From Hydrogenophaga sp. (GTDB lineage: Bacteria > Pseudomonadota > Gammaproteobacteria > Burkholderiales > Burkholderiaceae_C): DNA of 39,068 bases. A program made the translations under genes and the position numbers. Of this stretch, positions 15,144-23,649 are shown one piece after another. The DNA lies in NCBI RefSeq assembly GCF_026125825.1, contig NZ_JAHCKK010000040.1, positions 1 through 39,068 of the forward strand, read 5' to 3'. Within the stretch, counting starts at the first letter, position 1, and each line of letters opens with the position of its first letter. Below the pieces are notes generated by a model. It was not told the DNA's origin. It saw only the letters and a list, made by a program, of their open reading frames with translations, and did no database searches.

Positions 15144-15926
15144 TCAGCCAAAACGCACCGAGCAGCTGCCCAGCCCGCCAATATGCACCGCAAAATGGTC
15201 GCCCGCCTGCGCGGGGCACATGGCGGCAAGCGCGCCCGAAAGCACGACTTCGCCGGCCTTGAGGCCGATTCCGAGGCGCCCCAGCGTGTTCGCAAGCCAG
15301 GCCACGGCGTTCACGGGCGAGCCCAGCGCCGCAGCACCCGCACCGGTGCCGATGACTTCGCCGTTTTTCTCGAGCACCATGCCGCAGGTGATGAGGTCGA
15401 TCTTGCGCGGATCGACCATGCGGGCGCCGAGCACGAATACCCCGCACGAAGCGTTGTCGGCCACGGTGTCCTGGATTTTGATCTTCCAGTCACGGATGCG
15501 CGAATCGACGATCTCGAAGCAGGGCATCACGAAGTCGGTCGCGGCCAACACGTCGGCATTGCTCACGCCCGGGCCCATGAGGTCTTTCTTGAGCACGAAG
15601 GCGATTTCGCCCTCGGCCTTGGGCTGGATCAGCGAAGACATCGGTATGGTCTCGCCGTCGCTCACGATCATGCCGTCGAGCATGTAGCCGAAGTCGGGCT
15701 GGTACACGCCCAACATGTTCATGACGGCCTGGCTCGTGACGCCGATCTTTTTGCCGACGATACGCTCGCCCTTTTCCAGGCGGCGGGCGATCATGCGCTG
15801 CTGGATGCGGTAGGCGTCTTCTACCGTGATGTCGGGGTGCCGGTTGGTCAGGGGCTCGACCGTGCGGCATTGGCGCAGCGCTTCATAAAGCTCGTCGCCC
15901 AGGGCTGTTATCAGTTGCTTGTCCAT
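15144..15926 (-). CDS. 2-oxopent-4-enoate hydratase (2-keto-4-pentenoate hydratase, DmpE/XylJ family)
   Basis: This 260-residue enzyme starts with [18 protein letters not shown]. Active-site acids lie in [13 protein letters not shown] and [19 protein letters not shown]. It adds water to 2-oxopent-4-enoate to give 4-hydroxy-2-oxopentanoate, the aldolase substrate. Start 15926 is chosen from family length; the ribosome site (GAACGAGA) is weak. It lies between the semialdehyde dehydrogenase gene (14-bp gap) and the acetaldehyde dehydrogenase gene (32-bp gap). It is a homologue of the decarboxylase at 12344-13135, with which it should form a complex. Confidence 0.92.
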   Translation of the reverse strand: MDKQLITALGDELYEALRQCRTVEPLTNRHPDITVEDAYRIQQRMIARRLEKGERIVGKKIGVTSQAVMNMLGVYQPDFGYMLDGMIVSDGETIPMSSLIQPKAEGEIAFVLKKDLMGPGVSNADVLAATDFVMPCFEIVDSRIRDWKIKIQDTVADNASCGVFVLGARMVDPRKIDLITCGMVLEKNGEVIGTGAGAAALGSPVNAVAWLANTLGRLGIGLKAGEVVLSGALAAMCPAQAGDHFAVHIGGLGSCSVRFG

Positions 15927-15940
15927 GCTGTAGATCTCGT

Positions 15941-17395
15941 TCACAGTTTGATGCAGACGTTTTTCAGCTCGGTATAGAACTCGAGCGAGTGCACCCCGCC
16001 CTCGCGCCCTATGCCAGACTGCTTGGCCCCGCCAAAGGGCGTGCGCAGGTCGCGCAGGAACCAGCTGTTGACCCATGCAAGGCCCACCTCCATGCGCTGC
16101 GCCAAGCGGTGCGCGCGTGCGAGGTCGCGCGTCCAGATGGCCGTGGCCAGGCCGTAGTCGTTGTCGTTGGCCTTGGCGAGTACCTCTTCTTCGCTGTCAA
16201 AGGGTGCGATGTGGCAGCAGGGGCCGAACACTTCCTCCTTGAGCACGCGCGCCGTCTCGGACAGGCCCGTCCAGATCGTCGGCTGCACCCAGCTGCCTCC
16301 CGCGAGCTCGCCCGGCATGTCGGGCACGCCGCCGCCCGTGACCAGCGTCGCGCCCTCTTCAAGCGCAAGGCGGTAGTACGACAGCACCTTGGCCTGGTGC
16401 TCTTGGCTGATCAGCGGCCCCATGTTGGTGGCGGCGTCTTCGGGGCGCCCAAGCTTGAGGCCTTCGGCGCCTTTTTTGAGCGCGGCGACGAAGCGCTCGA
16501 AAAGAGGCCGCTCGACATAGACACGCTCGGTGCCCAGGCACACCTGGCCGCAATTGGCAAACACCGAGCGCATGGTGCCCTCGATGGCGGCGTCGAAGTC
16601 GCAGTCGGCGAACACGATGGCGGCGTTCTTGCCGCCCATCTCCAGGCTGACGGGGCGCGCGCCTTTGGCGGCGGCCTTCATGATGACTTCGCCGGTGCGT
16701 GTTTCGCCCGTGAAGGTGATGGCGTTGACCTGCGGGTGGCTGGTGACGTATTCGCCGGCCGAATCGGGGCCGAAGCCGTGCACCACGTTATAGACGCCGG
16801 GCGGAATGCCGGCCTCGTTCATGACCTCGCCGAGCAGCGCGGCGGTCTGCGGGGTTTCTTCGGAGGGCTTGACGACCACCGCATTACCGCACGCGAGCGC
16901 GGGGCCGACCTTCCAGGTCATGAGCAGCAGCGGCAGGTTCCAGGGGCAGATCACGCCGACCACGCCCACGGGGCTGCGGTAGCCGTAGTTGATCGCGCCG
17001 CGCCCGTCGGGCGTGGCGGTTTCGAAAAATTCGGTGGGGACGTTTTTCACCACGTCCGCAAAAATCTTGAAATTGGCCGCCCCGCGCGGGATGTCGATGT
17101 GGCTCGCCAGGCTGCGCGGCTTGCCGGTGTCTTCGCACTCAGCGGCCAGAAATTCCTCGAACCGACGGTTGATCCCGTCGGCCACGGCGTACAGACGCTC
17201 GACCCGCTCGGCCACGCTCATGCGGCCCCAGGGACCGCGCAAGGCCGCACGCGCCGCGGCCAGGGCGGCATCGACCTCGGCTTTGCCGGCCTCATGTACC
17301 TGCGCGATGACCTGGCCCGTGAGCGGCGAGCGCTTTTCGAAGGTTTTGCCTGTGGCGACGTAGGCACCGTCGATGAAATTCGAGATTTGCTTCAT
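15941..17395 (-). CDS. 2-hydroxymuconic semialdehyde dehydrogenase (DmpC/XylG family)
   Basis: This 484-residue NAD-dependent aldehyde dehydrogenase starts at 17395 (MKQISNFIDGAYVATG). It carries all expected signatures: ICPWNLPLLLMTWKVGPALA, the catalytic Glu in VSLEMGGKN, and the catalytic Cys in FANCGQVCLGTERVYVE. The C-terminal SGIGREGGVHSLEFYTELKN is almost diagnostic for this subgroup. It oxidises the ring-fission aldehyde to 2-hydroxymuconate, feeding the oxalocrotonate branch. No Shine-Dalgarno is visible on the coding strand. Confidence 0.95.
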   Translation of the reverse strand: MKQISNFIDGAYVATGKTFEKRSPLTGQVIAQVHEAGKAEVDAALAAARAALRGPWGRMSVAERVERLYAVADGINRRFEEFLAAECEDTGKPRSLASHIDIPRGAANFKIFADVVKNVPTEFFETATPDGRGAINYGYRSPVGVVGVICPWNLPLLLMTWKVGPALACGNAVVVKPSEETPQTAALLGEVMNEAGIPPGVYNVVHGFGPDSAGEYVTSHPQVNAITFTGETRTGEVIMKAAAKGARPVSLEMGGKNAAIVFADCDFDAAIEGTMRSVFANCGQVCLGTERVYVERPLFERFVAALKKGAEGLKLGRPEDAATNMGPLISQEHQAKVLSYYRLALEEGATLVTGGGVPDMPGELAGGSWVQPTIWTGLSETARVLKEEVFGPCCHIAPFDSEEEVLAKANDNDYGLATAIWTRDLARAHRLAQRMEVGLAWVNSWFLRDLRTPFGGAKQSGIGREGGVHSLEFYTELKNVCIKL

Positions 17396-17427
17396 ATCGA
17401 GGAGGGGATCTGAAAAAACAAAGAAAC

Positions 17428-17874
17428 CTACAGCCCTATCGCAGACAGACCGGCGCGCGCGCACTCTTCGTCCTGCGCGGCCGAGCCGCCCGAGACGCCT
17501 ATGCCGCCGATCGGCACACCGGCTTCGCGGATGGGCAAGCCGCCGCCGAACACCACCAGGCGCGGGCGCTGCGGCAGGCCTATGCGCAGGGCTTCTTCGT
17601 CGCCGATCAACTCGAGCCACTGCGCCGTCGGCACGCCGAAGCTCGCCGCCGTGTAGGCCTTGTCGATGGCGATGTCGATCGAGTGCAGCGGCGCGCCGGG
17701 CATGCGCAAAAAGGCCATCAGCAATCCCGCAGGGTCGGTGATGGCGACATTGATGCGTATGTCCAGCGCTTGCGCATGCGCTACCGCCGCCTGCACGGCG
17801 GCGGCAGCGGCCTCGCAGGCGATGGCGCGCGTGCCCACGCTCAAGGTGGATTCAGCCATGGGGCGGGGCGGCAT
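17428..17874 (-). CDS. GlcG/HbpS-family heme-binding-like protein, 148 aa
   Basis: This DUF336 (GlcG/HbpS) protein is recognised from NVAITDPAGLLMAFLRMPGAPLHSIDIAIDKAYTA, the GLPI stretch and the C-terminal GAPVG-like IGGIGVSGGSAAQDEECARAG. Members of this family occur in several meta-cleavage operons, but their role is not established; heme or small-ligand binding has been shown for HbpS in Streptomyces. The start at 17874 overlaps the catechol dioxygenase stop as TGATG, suggesting coupled translation. An ATG at 17859 would shorten it by 5 residues. Because it is coupled to the extradiol dioxygenase, a role in protecting or maturing that iron enzyme is an attractive guess. Confidence 0.82.
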   Translation of the reverse strand: MPPRPMAESTLSVGTRAIACEAAAAAVQAAVAHAQALDIRINVAITDPAGLLMAFLRMPGAPLHSIDIAIDKAYTAASFGVPTAQWLELIGDEEALRIGLPQRPRLVVFGGGLPIREAGVPIGGIGVSGGSAAQDEECARAGLSAIGL

Positions 17875-18818
17875 CAGGTATAGACATCCGTAAAGGCGGC
17901 GTAGGGTTCCCCCGAATGGAACAAAATTCCACGCCACAAGCTATCTTCGGTCCAGGTGTTTATCGGCCGATCCGGCTGGGCGAGGTAACCCAAACCGGCA
18001 AATGTCTCGTTACGATTGCCGCTGGGATCGAAGAAATAGACCGTTTCGCCACGGGTGATGCCATGCCGGGTGGGTGCGAGATCGATCTTGACCTTATTTT
18101 TCGCCATGACGTCGGCTGCTTTGAGCACATCGTGCCAGGAGTCCAGGAAGAAGGAAATGTGGTGCACGCCGGCTTTGGGCCCGGGGAGGAATGCAATGTC
18201 ATGTGGCTTGGTGGCCCGGAACATGAAGGCAATCGCCTGGATCGAGGCATTCGGCCCCACCAGTCCCTGCTCACTCAAATAAAAATCTAGGCAACTCTTG
18301 AAGAATTTCACATTGTCCGCAACGTGGTTCACATTGCTTTGCGGATTCAATTCGCACACCAGGGCCAGGTGATCCAGCCACTTTACCCCGGCACCCTTGA
18401 TATTGTCCGGCCAAGGATCCGGATTCACGGAGCCCACTTCGGTGCCTACGCATTCCTTTTGGGTGTACAACCGCATTTCGTGGCCGCTGGGCATGTTGAA
18501 GCGTAGCATTCGTCCGGTCGCCGGCAGATCGCCTTCCGGCAGCATGTCCGTGTGGATGCCATAAGCCTCGATTCTTTTTTGGAGCGCGTCCAAATCGGCA
18601 TCGTGCTCTACTTTGTAAGCCACGTGATTCAGGCCCGCCTGTTCGGAGGGCGTGAGAATAAGCGAGTATTTGTCCCACTCGTCCCAGCACTTGAGATAGA
18701 CGTTGCCGCGTTTGTCTTTCATAGTCGTTTGCATGCCCAGCACATTTTCATAGTGCTTGACGGCCGCGGCCATGTCCATCACCCGCAGGCTGACGTGGCC
18801 GATTCGCATGATGCCCAT
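17874..18818 (-). CDS. Catechol 2,3-dioxygenase (extradiol type I, XylE/DmpB family)
   Basis: This two-domain vicinal-oxygen-chelate enzyme has 314 residues. The C-terminal domain carries the iron ligands His150 (WLDHLALV), His220 (GVHHISFF) and Glu271 ([11 protein letters not shown]). It also has the substrate-contact His in [17 protein letters not shown]. It cleaves the catechol ring next to the hydroxyls (meta, proximal) to a 2-hydroxymuconic semialdehyde or its alkyl or ketone analogue. It is divergent from the classical XylE and closer in style to the TbuE-like branch, judged by the start [13 protein letters not shown] and the internal insert [13 protein letters not shown]. The gene has 1 bp to the XylT-like ferredoxin gene and couples to the HbpS-like gene. 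Confidence 0.95.
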   Translation of the reverse strand: MGIMRIGHVSLRVMDMAAAVKHYENVLGMQTTMKDKRGNVYLKCWDEWDKYSLILTPSEQAGLNHVAYKVEHDADLDALQKRIEAYGIHTDMLPEGDLPATGRMLRFNMPSGHEMRLYTQKECVGTEVGSVNPDPWPDNIKGAGVKWLDHLALVCELNPQSNVNHVADNVKFFKSCLDFYLSEQGLVGPNASIQAIAFMFRATKPHDIAFLPGPKAGVHHISFFLDSWHDVLKAADVMAKNKVKIDLAPTRHGITRGETVYFFDPSGNRNETFAGLGYLAQPDRPINTWTEDSLWRGILFHSGEPYAAFTDVYT

Positions 18819-18819
18819 T

Positions 18820-19260
18820 TCAGGTCTCCTTCACATTTACAGTTGCACAATCTGATGCGCCGAGCTTGGCCACACCAGCACTCCACGAAAACCCTGGGGC
18901 CTTCCCCAGGGCCTTTTTCAACCTGCCCAGCACCTCGACCTCGACTTTCGCGAGCGGTGCGACGCGGCAGGCAAGACAAATTCCTTGGGCTTCTTCTTCG
19001 ACGCTGACATGCGCACGACTCATGGGCCCGACGCGGCGCACACTGCCCGCGCTCACCTTGACCTTGCAGACACCGCAGCCACCGCCCAGGCAACCCACAG
19101 GAATGCCTTTGTGGCCTGCGCGCGCCATGCCCTGCAACAGGGTTTCGGTTTCGGCGCAGAGATAGCCGGTCTCTTGCACAGTCTCGGCCGCGCGTTGTTC
19201 GATGCGCACCCAGTGCTGGCCCGCAGCGTCGGTGGCGGGATGGGCTGTCTTGGCGCTCAT
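18820..19260 (-). CDS. Plant-type [2Fe-2S] ferredoxin, XylT/DmpQ-like reactivator of catechol dioxygenase
   Basis: This 146-residue protein has cluster ligands in [16 protein letters not shown] (C-x4-C-x2-C) and a fourth Cys in GICLACRV. Start 19260 ([14 protein letters not shown]) has AGGA about 9 nt upstream. XylT-type ferredoxins reduce ferric catechol 2,3-dioxygenase back to the active ferrous form after inactivation by 4-substituted catechols. The gene lies 1 bp from the dioxygenase gene, which is the usual arrangement. The N- and C-terminal extensions are longer than in typical XylT (about 110 residues). The C-terminal tail beyond [12 protein letters not shown] looks unrelated to the fold. 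Confidence 0.88.
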   Translation of the reverse strand: MSAKTAHPATDAAGQHWVRIEQRAAETVQETGYLCAETETLLQGMARAGHKGIPVGCLGGGCGVCKVKVSAGSVRRVGPMSRAHVSVEEEAQGICLACRVAPLAKVEVEVLGRLKKALGKAPGFSWSAGVAKLGASDCATVNVKET

Positions 19261-19285
19261 GGCTGCAGTCCTTGCGTACCCGCGC

Positions 19286-20128
19286 TCACGCGGAGTCAGC
19301 CTCGGCGAGGAAGTTGCCCACCAACTGCGCGAAGCGGCTGGCATGTTCGATCTGCGTCCAGTGCCCACAGCGGCCGAACACGTGCAGTTGCGAACGCGAA
19401 ATCCATTGCGACAGGCGGATGGAGTTGCTCACCGGGATCACCTGGTCTTCGCGCCCATGAATGATCAGCGCCTCGTGCGGCAACGCGCGGATGTCTTCTT
19501 CCTTGCTGGCCAGTGCTTCGACCCAGCGCTGGCGCGGTGCAGGGAACATGGACGCATACGACTCCTGAAAGCCGGGCTGGATGCTGGCCTCATAGCGCAG
19601 GCGCGCCAGCTCATCGCTGACCAGGTTGCGGTCGTACGCGAACCAATCCATCACTTTGCGCATGTTTTCAAACGATGGGGTGTAGCCCCAAACGGCGTCG
19701 AGCGCGGGCGTGAGTTCGAACGGCACACCGGCCGCGCCCATGAGCACGAGCCGACGCACGCGCTGCGGATGGCGTATGGCCAAGGCCAGCGACAGTGCGC
19801 CACCGAACGAATTGCCCACCAAGTCCACCTGCGGCAGGCCCAGCGCGTCCATCAGCCCCACGGCCTGCTTCACCCAGTTGTCCATCGAATACACGGCGCC
19901 CTCAGGGCGATCGGTAAAGCCAAAGCCGGCCATGTCGGGCGCGATCACGCGGCGCTCTTTGGCCAGCACGGGCATTACCAGGCGCCAGTTGGCCCAGGCG
20001 CTGACGCCGGGGCCGGAGCCGTGGATCAGCAGCACCGGGAACCCTTGGCCCAGGTCGTGGTAGTTGGTGCGCAGCCCGGCTGCAACGAGGCTCTTGCCGA
20101 TTTCGGGGGAGGGAGAAGTGGTCGTCAT
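19286..20128 (-). CDS. 2-hydroxymuconic semialdehyde hydrolase (alpha/beta hydrolase, DmpD/XylF family)
   Basis: This 280-residue C-C bond hydrolase has an oxyanion-hole motif LLIHGSGPGVSAW, nucleophile Ser107 in VGNSFGGA, Asp228 in HGREDQVIP and His256 in GRCGHWTQIEH. It hydrolyses ketone ring-fission products to 2-oxopent-4-enoate and a carboxylic acid, the branch used for 3-substituted catechols, while the dehydrogenase branch handles aldehydes. It is the first gene of the minus-strand catabolic run, so the operon promoter should lie in the AT-rich 20129-20300 region. Confidence 0.93.
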   Translation of the reverse strand: MTTTSPSPEIGKSLVAAGLRTNYHDLGQGFPVLLIHGSGPGVSAWANWRLVMPVLAKERRVIAPDMAGFGFTDRPEGAVYSMDNWVKQAVGLMDALGLPQVDLVGNSFGGALSLALAIRHPQRVRRLVLMGAAGVPFELTPALDAVWGYTPSFENMRKVMDWFAYDRNLVSDELARLRYEASIQPGFQESYASMFPAPRQRWVEALASKEEDIRALPHEALIIHGREDQVIPVSNSIRLSQWISRSQLHVFGRCGHWTQIEHASRFAQLVGNFLAEADSA

Positions 20129-20225
20129 AGAAAATATCGTGGCATAACGAAAGAATAGCCGTGCTTCTGTTTCTGAGTGCGAGTAGAAAAATGCAATCTC
20201 GATATTTTATGAAAATCCCATGATA

Positions 20226-20242
20226 TTGCTCTATAAGAGCAA
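20226..20242. promoter_or_regulatory. Inverted repeat TTGCTCT-ATA-AGAGCAA, candidate operator
   Basis: Perfect 7-bp arms are separated by 3 bp, about 100 bp upstream of the first gene of the catabolic run. It lies in an AT-rich intergenic region and is a good candidate for a regulator site on position and symmetry alone. Confidence 0.45.
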
Positions 20243-20257
20243 ACCCTAATCTTGCTG

Positions 20258-20271
20258 TGTCACATATGACA
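20258..20271. promoter_or_regulatory. Inverted repeat TGTCA-CATA-TGACA, candidate operator
   Basis: Five-base arms with a 4-bp centre form a second palindrome in the same upstream region, 16 bp from the first. Sites of this size are typical for GntR-family dimers, and a GntR gene lies 1.6 kb away. The link is inference. Confidence 0.4.
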
Positions 20272-20306
20272 TAATGCGACCTTCAGGACTTCGAGATGGA
20301 GGATCG

Positions 20307-20404
20307 ATGAACGCAGCAGAGCGCTTTGATCACTATCTTGAACACCTGAGCGAAGGCTTGGGTCGCGCGGACCGATATGCCGGCCTTTGCGGTTACTGCA
20401 CGGG
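20307..20404 (+). pseudogene. IS701-family transposase, N-terminal fragment
   Basis: From the ATG at 20307, with GGAGGATCG just upstream, the frame reads AAERFDHYLEHLSEGLGRAD and then GLCGYCTG. This is the start of an IS701-family transposase. After 33 codons it runs into the end of another insertion sequence at 20405. Only the promoter-proximal tip remains. Confidence 0.6.
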
Positions 20405-20557
20405 TGACCCTGTCCCAGGAATCAGCACCGTTCAGTTACAGAAACGTCCGGAATGATGAGGCCCGAAAGGGCCGGGAGCATGTCGTGAAGAAAAGCAAGT
20501 TCACCGAGGACCAGATCGCCTTTGCGCTGAAGTAGGCGGAACTGGGCACAGCAACCG
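20405..20557 (+). mobile_element. Left-end fragment of an IS3-family element (copy A)
   Basis: It begins TGACCCTGTCCCAGG, a terminal-repeat-like end, followed about 80 bp later by the start of an OrfA at GTG 20485: KKSKFTEDQIAFALK, then an in-frame TAG at 20533 where Gln is expected, then AELGTATV. It is cut at about 20557 by the IS110 fragment. A related end in the same orientation lies at 27067. Confidence 0.6.
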
Positions 20558-20567
20558 TCTTGAATTG

Positions 20568-21182
<615 letters not shown>

Positions 21183-21189
21183 TTACGTG

Positions 21190-21689
21190 CCCTCGAGCCA
21201 CGGCTGTGAGGGCGGCCAACCGCTGGTATCGGATCGAAGGCGCCACGCGCATAGGCCCACACATAGGCCTTGCGCGTCTTGCCTGCACCGGGGTCGAGCA
21301 TCGCCACCGGCGTCTCGTCGGCGTGCAGCACCCTTGCGCTCAGCACGAATTTGCGCAGCGCCTCGTACAGCGGTGCCAGTGTCGCACCACCGGCGCCTGC
21401 CCAGCTCGCCAGCGTTGAGCGCGGCGTGTGCACGCCCGAGCGGGCGTTGATCTGCTCCTGGCGGTAGTAGGGCACGTGGTCCACGAAGCGCGAGACCAGC
21501 GTGTGCGCCACCAGGCCTGCCGTGGGCTGGCCCTTGTCCACGACCTGTTGTGGGGCCACGGGCTCCTGCACCAGGGTCTGGCAGCAGCGGCAAGCCCACT
21601 TGCGCGAGCATGCGCGCGGCGGCCTCGGCAACCGCTGGCGGCCCCATGGTCTTGAGGTCTTCAGAGCCGAGCGTGCGGAGATCCACCAT
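21190..21689 (-). pseudogene. IS66-family transposase TnpC, internally deleted
   Basis: An apparent N terminus, MVDLRTLGSEDLKTMGPPAV, begins at 21689. It then shifts frame near 21600 into the central transposase region ACRCCQTLVQEPVAP, VSRFVDHVPYYRQEQINARS and RVLHADETPVAMLDPGAGKT, with one catalytic Asp visible in HADET. The zinc-finger region and the C-terminal half are missing. This is the upstream neighbour of the GntR gene. Confidence 0.7.
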
Positions 21690-21903
21690 CGAGGGCCGAC
21701 CATGCCCACCGATGAGGCTGGGCGCATTGGGGCATCCGCGCATTGCGATGCGCTGCGCCGCAGACAGGCGCCTGCTTTATGCAGATTTGCGGGGCAACTT
21801 CTCTTGTTAATCGATAATTTTGGGTAAACTATGCCCGTCACCTGTGTGCTTGCTGGTGCGTCGGTTTCATCCGAGCGCACAGTCGTCGTAAGCTGTCCTT
21901 AAC

Positions 21904-22710
21904 ATGAATGTCTCTAAAACCAACCAAGAACGGGGAGATCCGAAAGGCCAATCGAATACGCTGATCGCGACCGCTTTCAGTCAGTTGCGGTGTGACATCC
22001 TTGATGGGTACTGGGCTCCGGGCGAGAAGTTGCGCGTCGAGCATTTGAAGGGTCGATACGGCGTGAGCTCCGGCACTCTGCGCGAAGCGCTTGCACTCCT
22101 CGTTTCAGAAGATCTGGTTGTGTTGCAGGGACAGCGCGGCTTTCGGGTCGCACCCATGTCGCAGGCCGATCTGGAAGACCTGACGCGCTTGCGCATCCTG
22201 ATCGAAGGCGAGGCTTTGCGCGAGAGCATGGCACATGGCAAGGATGACTGGGAAGTCGCGATCGTCAGCGCTTTTCACAAACTGACGCTCGCTGAGCAGC
22301 GTCTGGCCACCAACCCGAAAGACGCTTTCGCCTACTGGGAAAAATGCAATCGCCAGTTTCACGAATCACTATTGAGTGCTTGCAAATCGACTCGATTGCT
22401 CCGATTTCAGCACATCCTATACTTTCAAGCTGAGCGTTACCGCCGAGTTTCAGCCATCAGAGACCCCTTCTCTTTCAAGGTGCACGAAGAGCACCAAGCG
22501 ATATGTGATTCTGTGCTTGCACGCAAAACAGAAGAAGCCATATCGCTGCTGACCTCTCACGTAAAACGTTCACTGGCAGTCACCAGGAAGGTCGGTTACA
22601 GCCTTGTCGGTGATCAGCGCAAAGAAGCGCTCGACCTGATTGAACCAGGAGCTGTAGGTCGGGATGAAATTGCATGTGCCAGCGAGGCCGACTGGCCAGC
22701 CAGGCCTTGA
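21904..22710 (+). CDS. GntR-family regulator with FCD domain, C-terminal tail replaced by IS sequence
   Basis: This transcriptional regulator has an N-terminal winged helix (ATAFSQLRCDILDGYWAPGE, LKGRYGVSSGTLREALALL, VVLQGQRGFRVAPMS; about 20-85). An all-helical FCD ligand domain follows, with likely metal or ligand histidines in RQFHESLL, HEEHQAICD and TSHVKRSL. FCD regulators of aromatic pathways usually repress until a pathway metabolite binds. After about residue 235 the frame enters antisense IS630 sequence (join near 22606), so the last 35 residues are foreign. The native protein probably ended near there, and function may be kept. It is the only regulator gene near the catabolic run and is a candidate controller of it. 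Confidence 0.82.
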   Translation: MNVSKTNQERGDPKGQSNTLIATAFSQLRCDILDGYWAPGEKLRVEHLKGRYGVSSGTLREALALLVSEDLVVLQGQRGFRVAPMSQADLEDLTRLRILIEGEALRESMAHGKDDWEVAIVSAFHKLTLAEQRLATNPKDAFAYWEKCNRQFHESLLSACKSTRLLRFQHILYFQAERYRRVSAIRDPFSFKVHEEHQAICDSVLARKTEEAISLLTSHVKRSLAVTRKVGYSLVGDQRKEALDLIEPGAVGRDEIACASEADWPARP

Positions 22711-22784
22711 TCTTCGAATGGCTGTGTGTGGTGTAGTTGTCGCAGATGCAGTGAATGTCCAACTCGGCAGGGACGGCTTTGGAT

Positions 22785-23264
22785 TTATCCGTAAATAATA
22801 TTAACGGGCAGATCGATCTTGCGCAGGGCGATGATGGCTGCCGCCAGGTGGTTGAGCGCCAGGAAGGTGTGTTCGAGCTTTTCGTAGCGCACCAATAGTT
22901 TCCTGAAGCGGTTGAACCAGCCATGACAGGCCTCGACCACCCAGCGGCGGGCCTTCTTCTGCGGCTCTCGTTTCTTCTGCGCCGCTTCGTTCTTGCGGCT
23001 GACCACATGCGGGATATAGCCATGGGCAAGGATCACGGCCATGGCACCTTTGCCGCGATAGCCCGCATCTGCGCACAGATGCTTGGAGCGGCGCTGCTTT
23101 GGAGTCGGACGTTTGACCACGATGGCATCGAGCACAGCCTCAATCTGCGTCACGTCGTGCGCGTTGGCTCCCGTCACGACGAGAGACAACGGGACGCCAC
23201 GCCCGTCCACCAGCAGGTGGCGCTTGCTGCCGTTTTTTTCCCCGATCCGTTGGATTGGGTCCAA
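22785..23264 (-). CDS. IS5-family transposase OrfB
   Basis: This C-terminal half of the transposase, which overlaps OrfA by 125 bp, has GSKRHLLVDGRGVPLSLVVT, the second catalytic Asp in LCADAGYRGKGA and the Glu in WVVEACHGWFNRFRKLLVRY. All three acidic residues of the DDE triad are therefore present across the two frames. The stop lies inside the terminal repeat. Confidence 0.8.
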   Translation of the reverse strand: MDPIQRIGEKNGSKRHLLVDGRGVPLSLVVTGANAHDVTQIEAVLDAIVVKRPTPKQRRSKHLCADAGYRGKGAMAVILAHGYIPHVVSRKNEAAQKKREPQKKARRWVVEACHGWFNRFRKLLVRYEKLEHTFLALNHLAAAIIALRKIDLPVNIIYG

Positions 23265-23649
23265 CGGCCTCTTGCGCCAGCGGCGCCTTCATCATCGCCC
23301 CGTCGATGCTCTGCCAGCGCCAGGCAATGCCTTCGAGCTCGTCGTATTCGGCAAGGCCCGCCTTCCATAACGACTCAAAGAACCCAGCCTTGGACCATTG
23401 CATGAATCTCTGGTGCACCGCGCTGGCACTGCCAAAGCGCTCGGCTGGCAACGCCTTCCATTGACAACCCGTCCTGAGCACATACACGATGGCCTCGAAG
23501 ACCAATCGCGGCGCCTTGGGTGGACGCCCCGCTCCCGCACTGCGCAGGTATTGCTTGTTTGGGTCGCGCACTGGCTGCGGCACCAGGGGCTCAACCCGGG
23601 CCCAGAATTCATCCGTCACCTCCCACGAATGGGCATGGGCCTTGGCCAT
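23140..23649 (-). CDS. IS5-family transposase OrfA
   Basis: This N-terminal half of the transposase has DUF4096-like features: WEVTDEFWARVEPLVPQP, VYVLRTGCQWKALPAERFG and MQWSKAGFFESLWKAGLAEY. The first catalytic Asp is in WQSIDGAMMKAP. It continues past an A7 run near 23230 into a frame that is not transposase-like. Joining to OrfB needs a +1 (or -2) shift near that run, as expected for elements that make the transposase by programmed frameshifting; a decay mutation is also possible. Confidence 0.8.
   Translation of the reverse strand: MAKAHAHSWEVTDEFWARVEPLVPQPVRDPNKQYLRSAGAGRPPKAPRLVFEAIVYVLRTGCQWKALPAERFGSASAVHQRFMQWSKAGFFESLWKAGLAEYDELEGIAWRWQSIDGAMMKAPLAQEAVGPNPTDRGKKRQQAPPAGGRAWRPVVSRRDGSQRARRDAD

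Noticed and set aside
20129-20225. Clear sigma-70 or sigma-54 promoter for the catabolic run
   Set aside because: I looked on the minus strand for -35/-10 pairs and for a GG-N10-GC motif and found only poorly spaced or weak matches, so none is reported.
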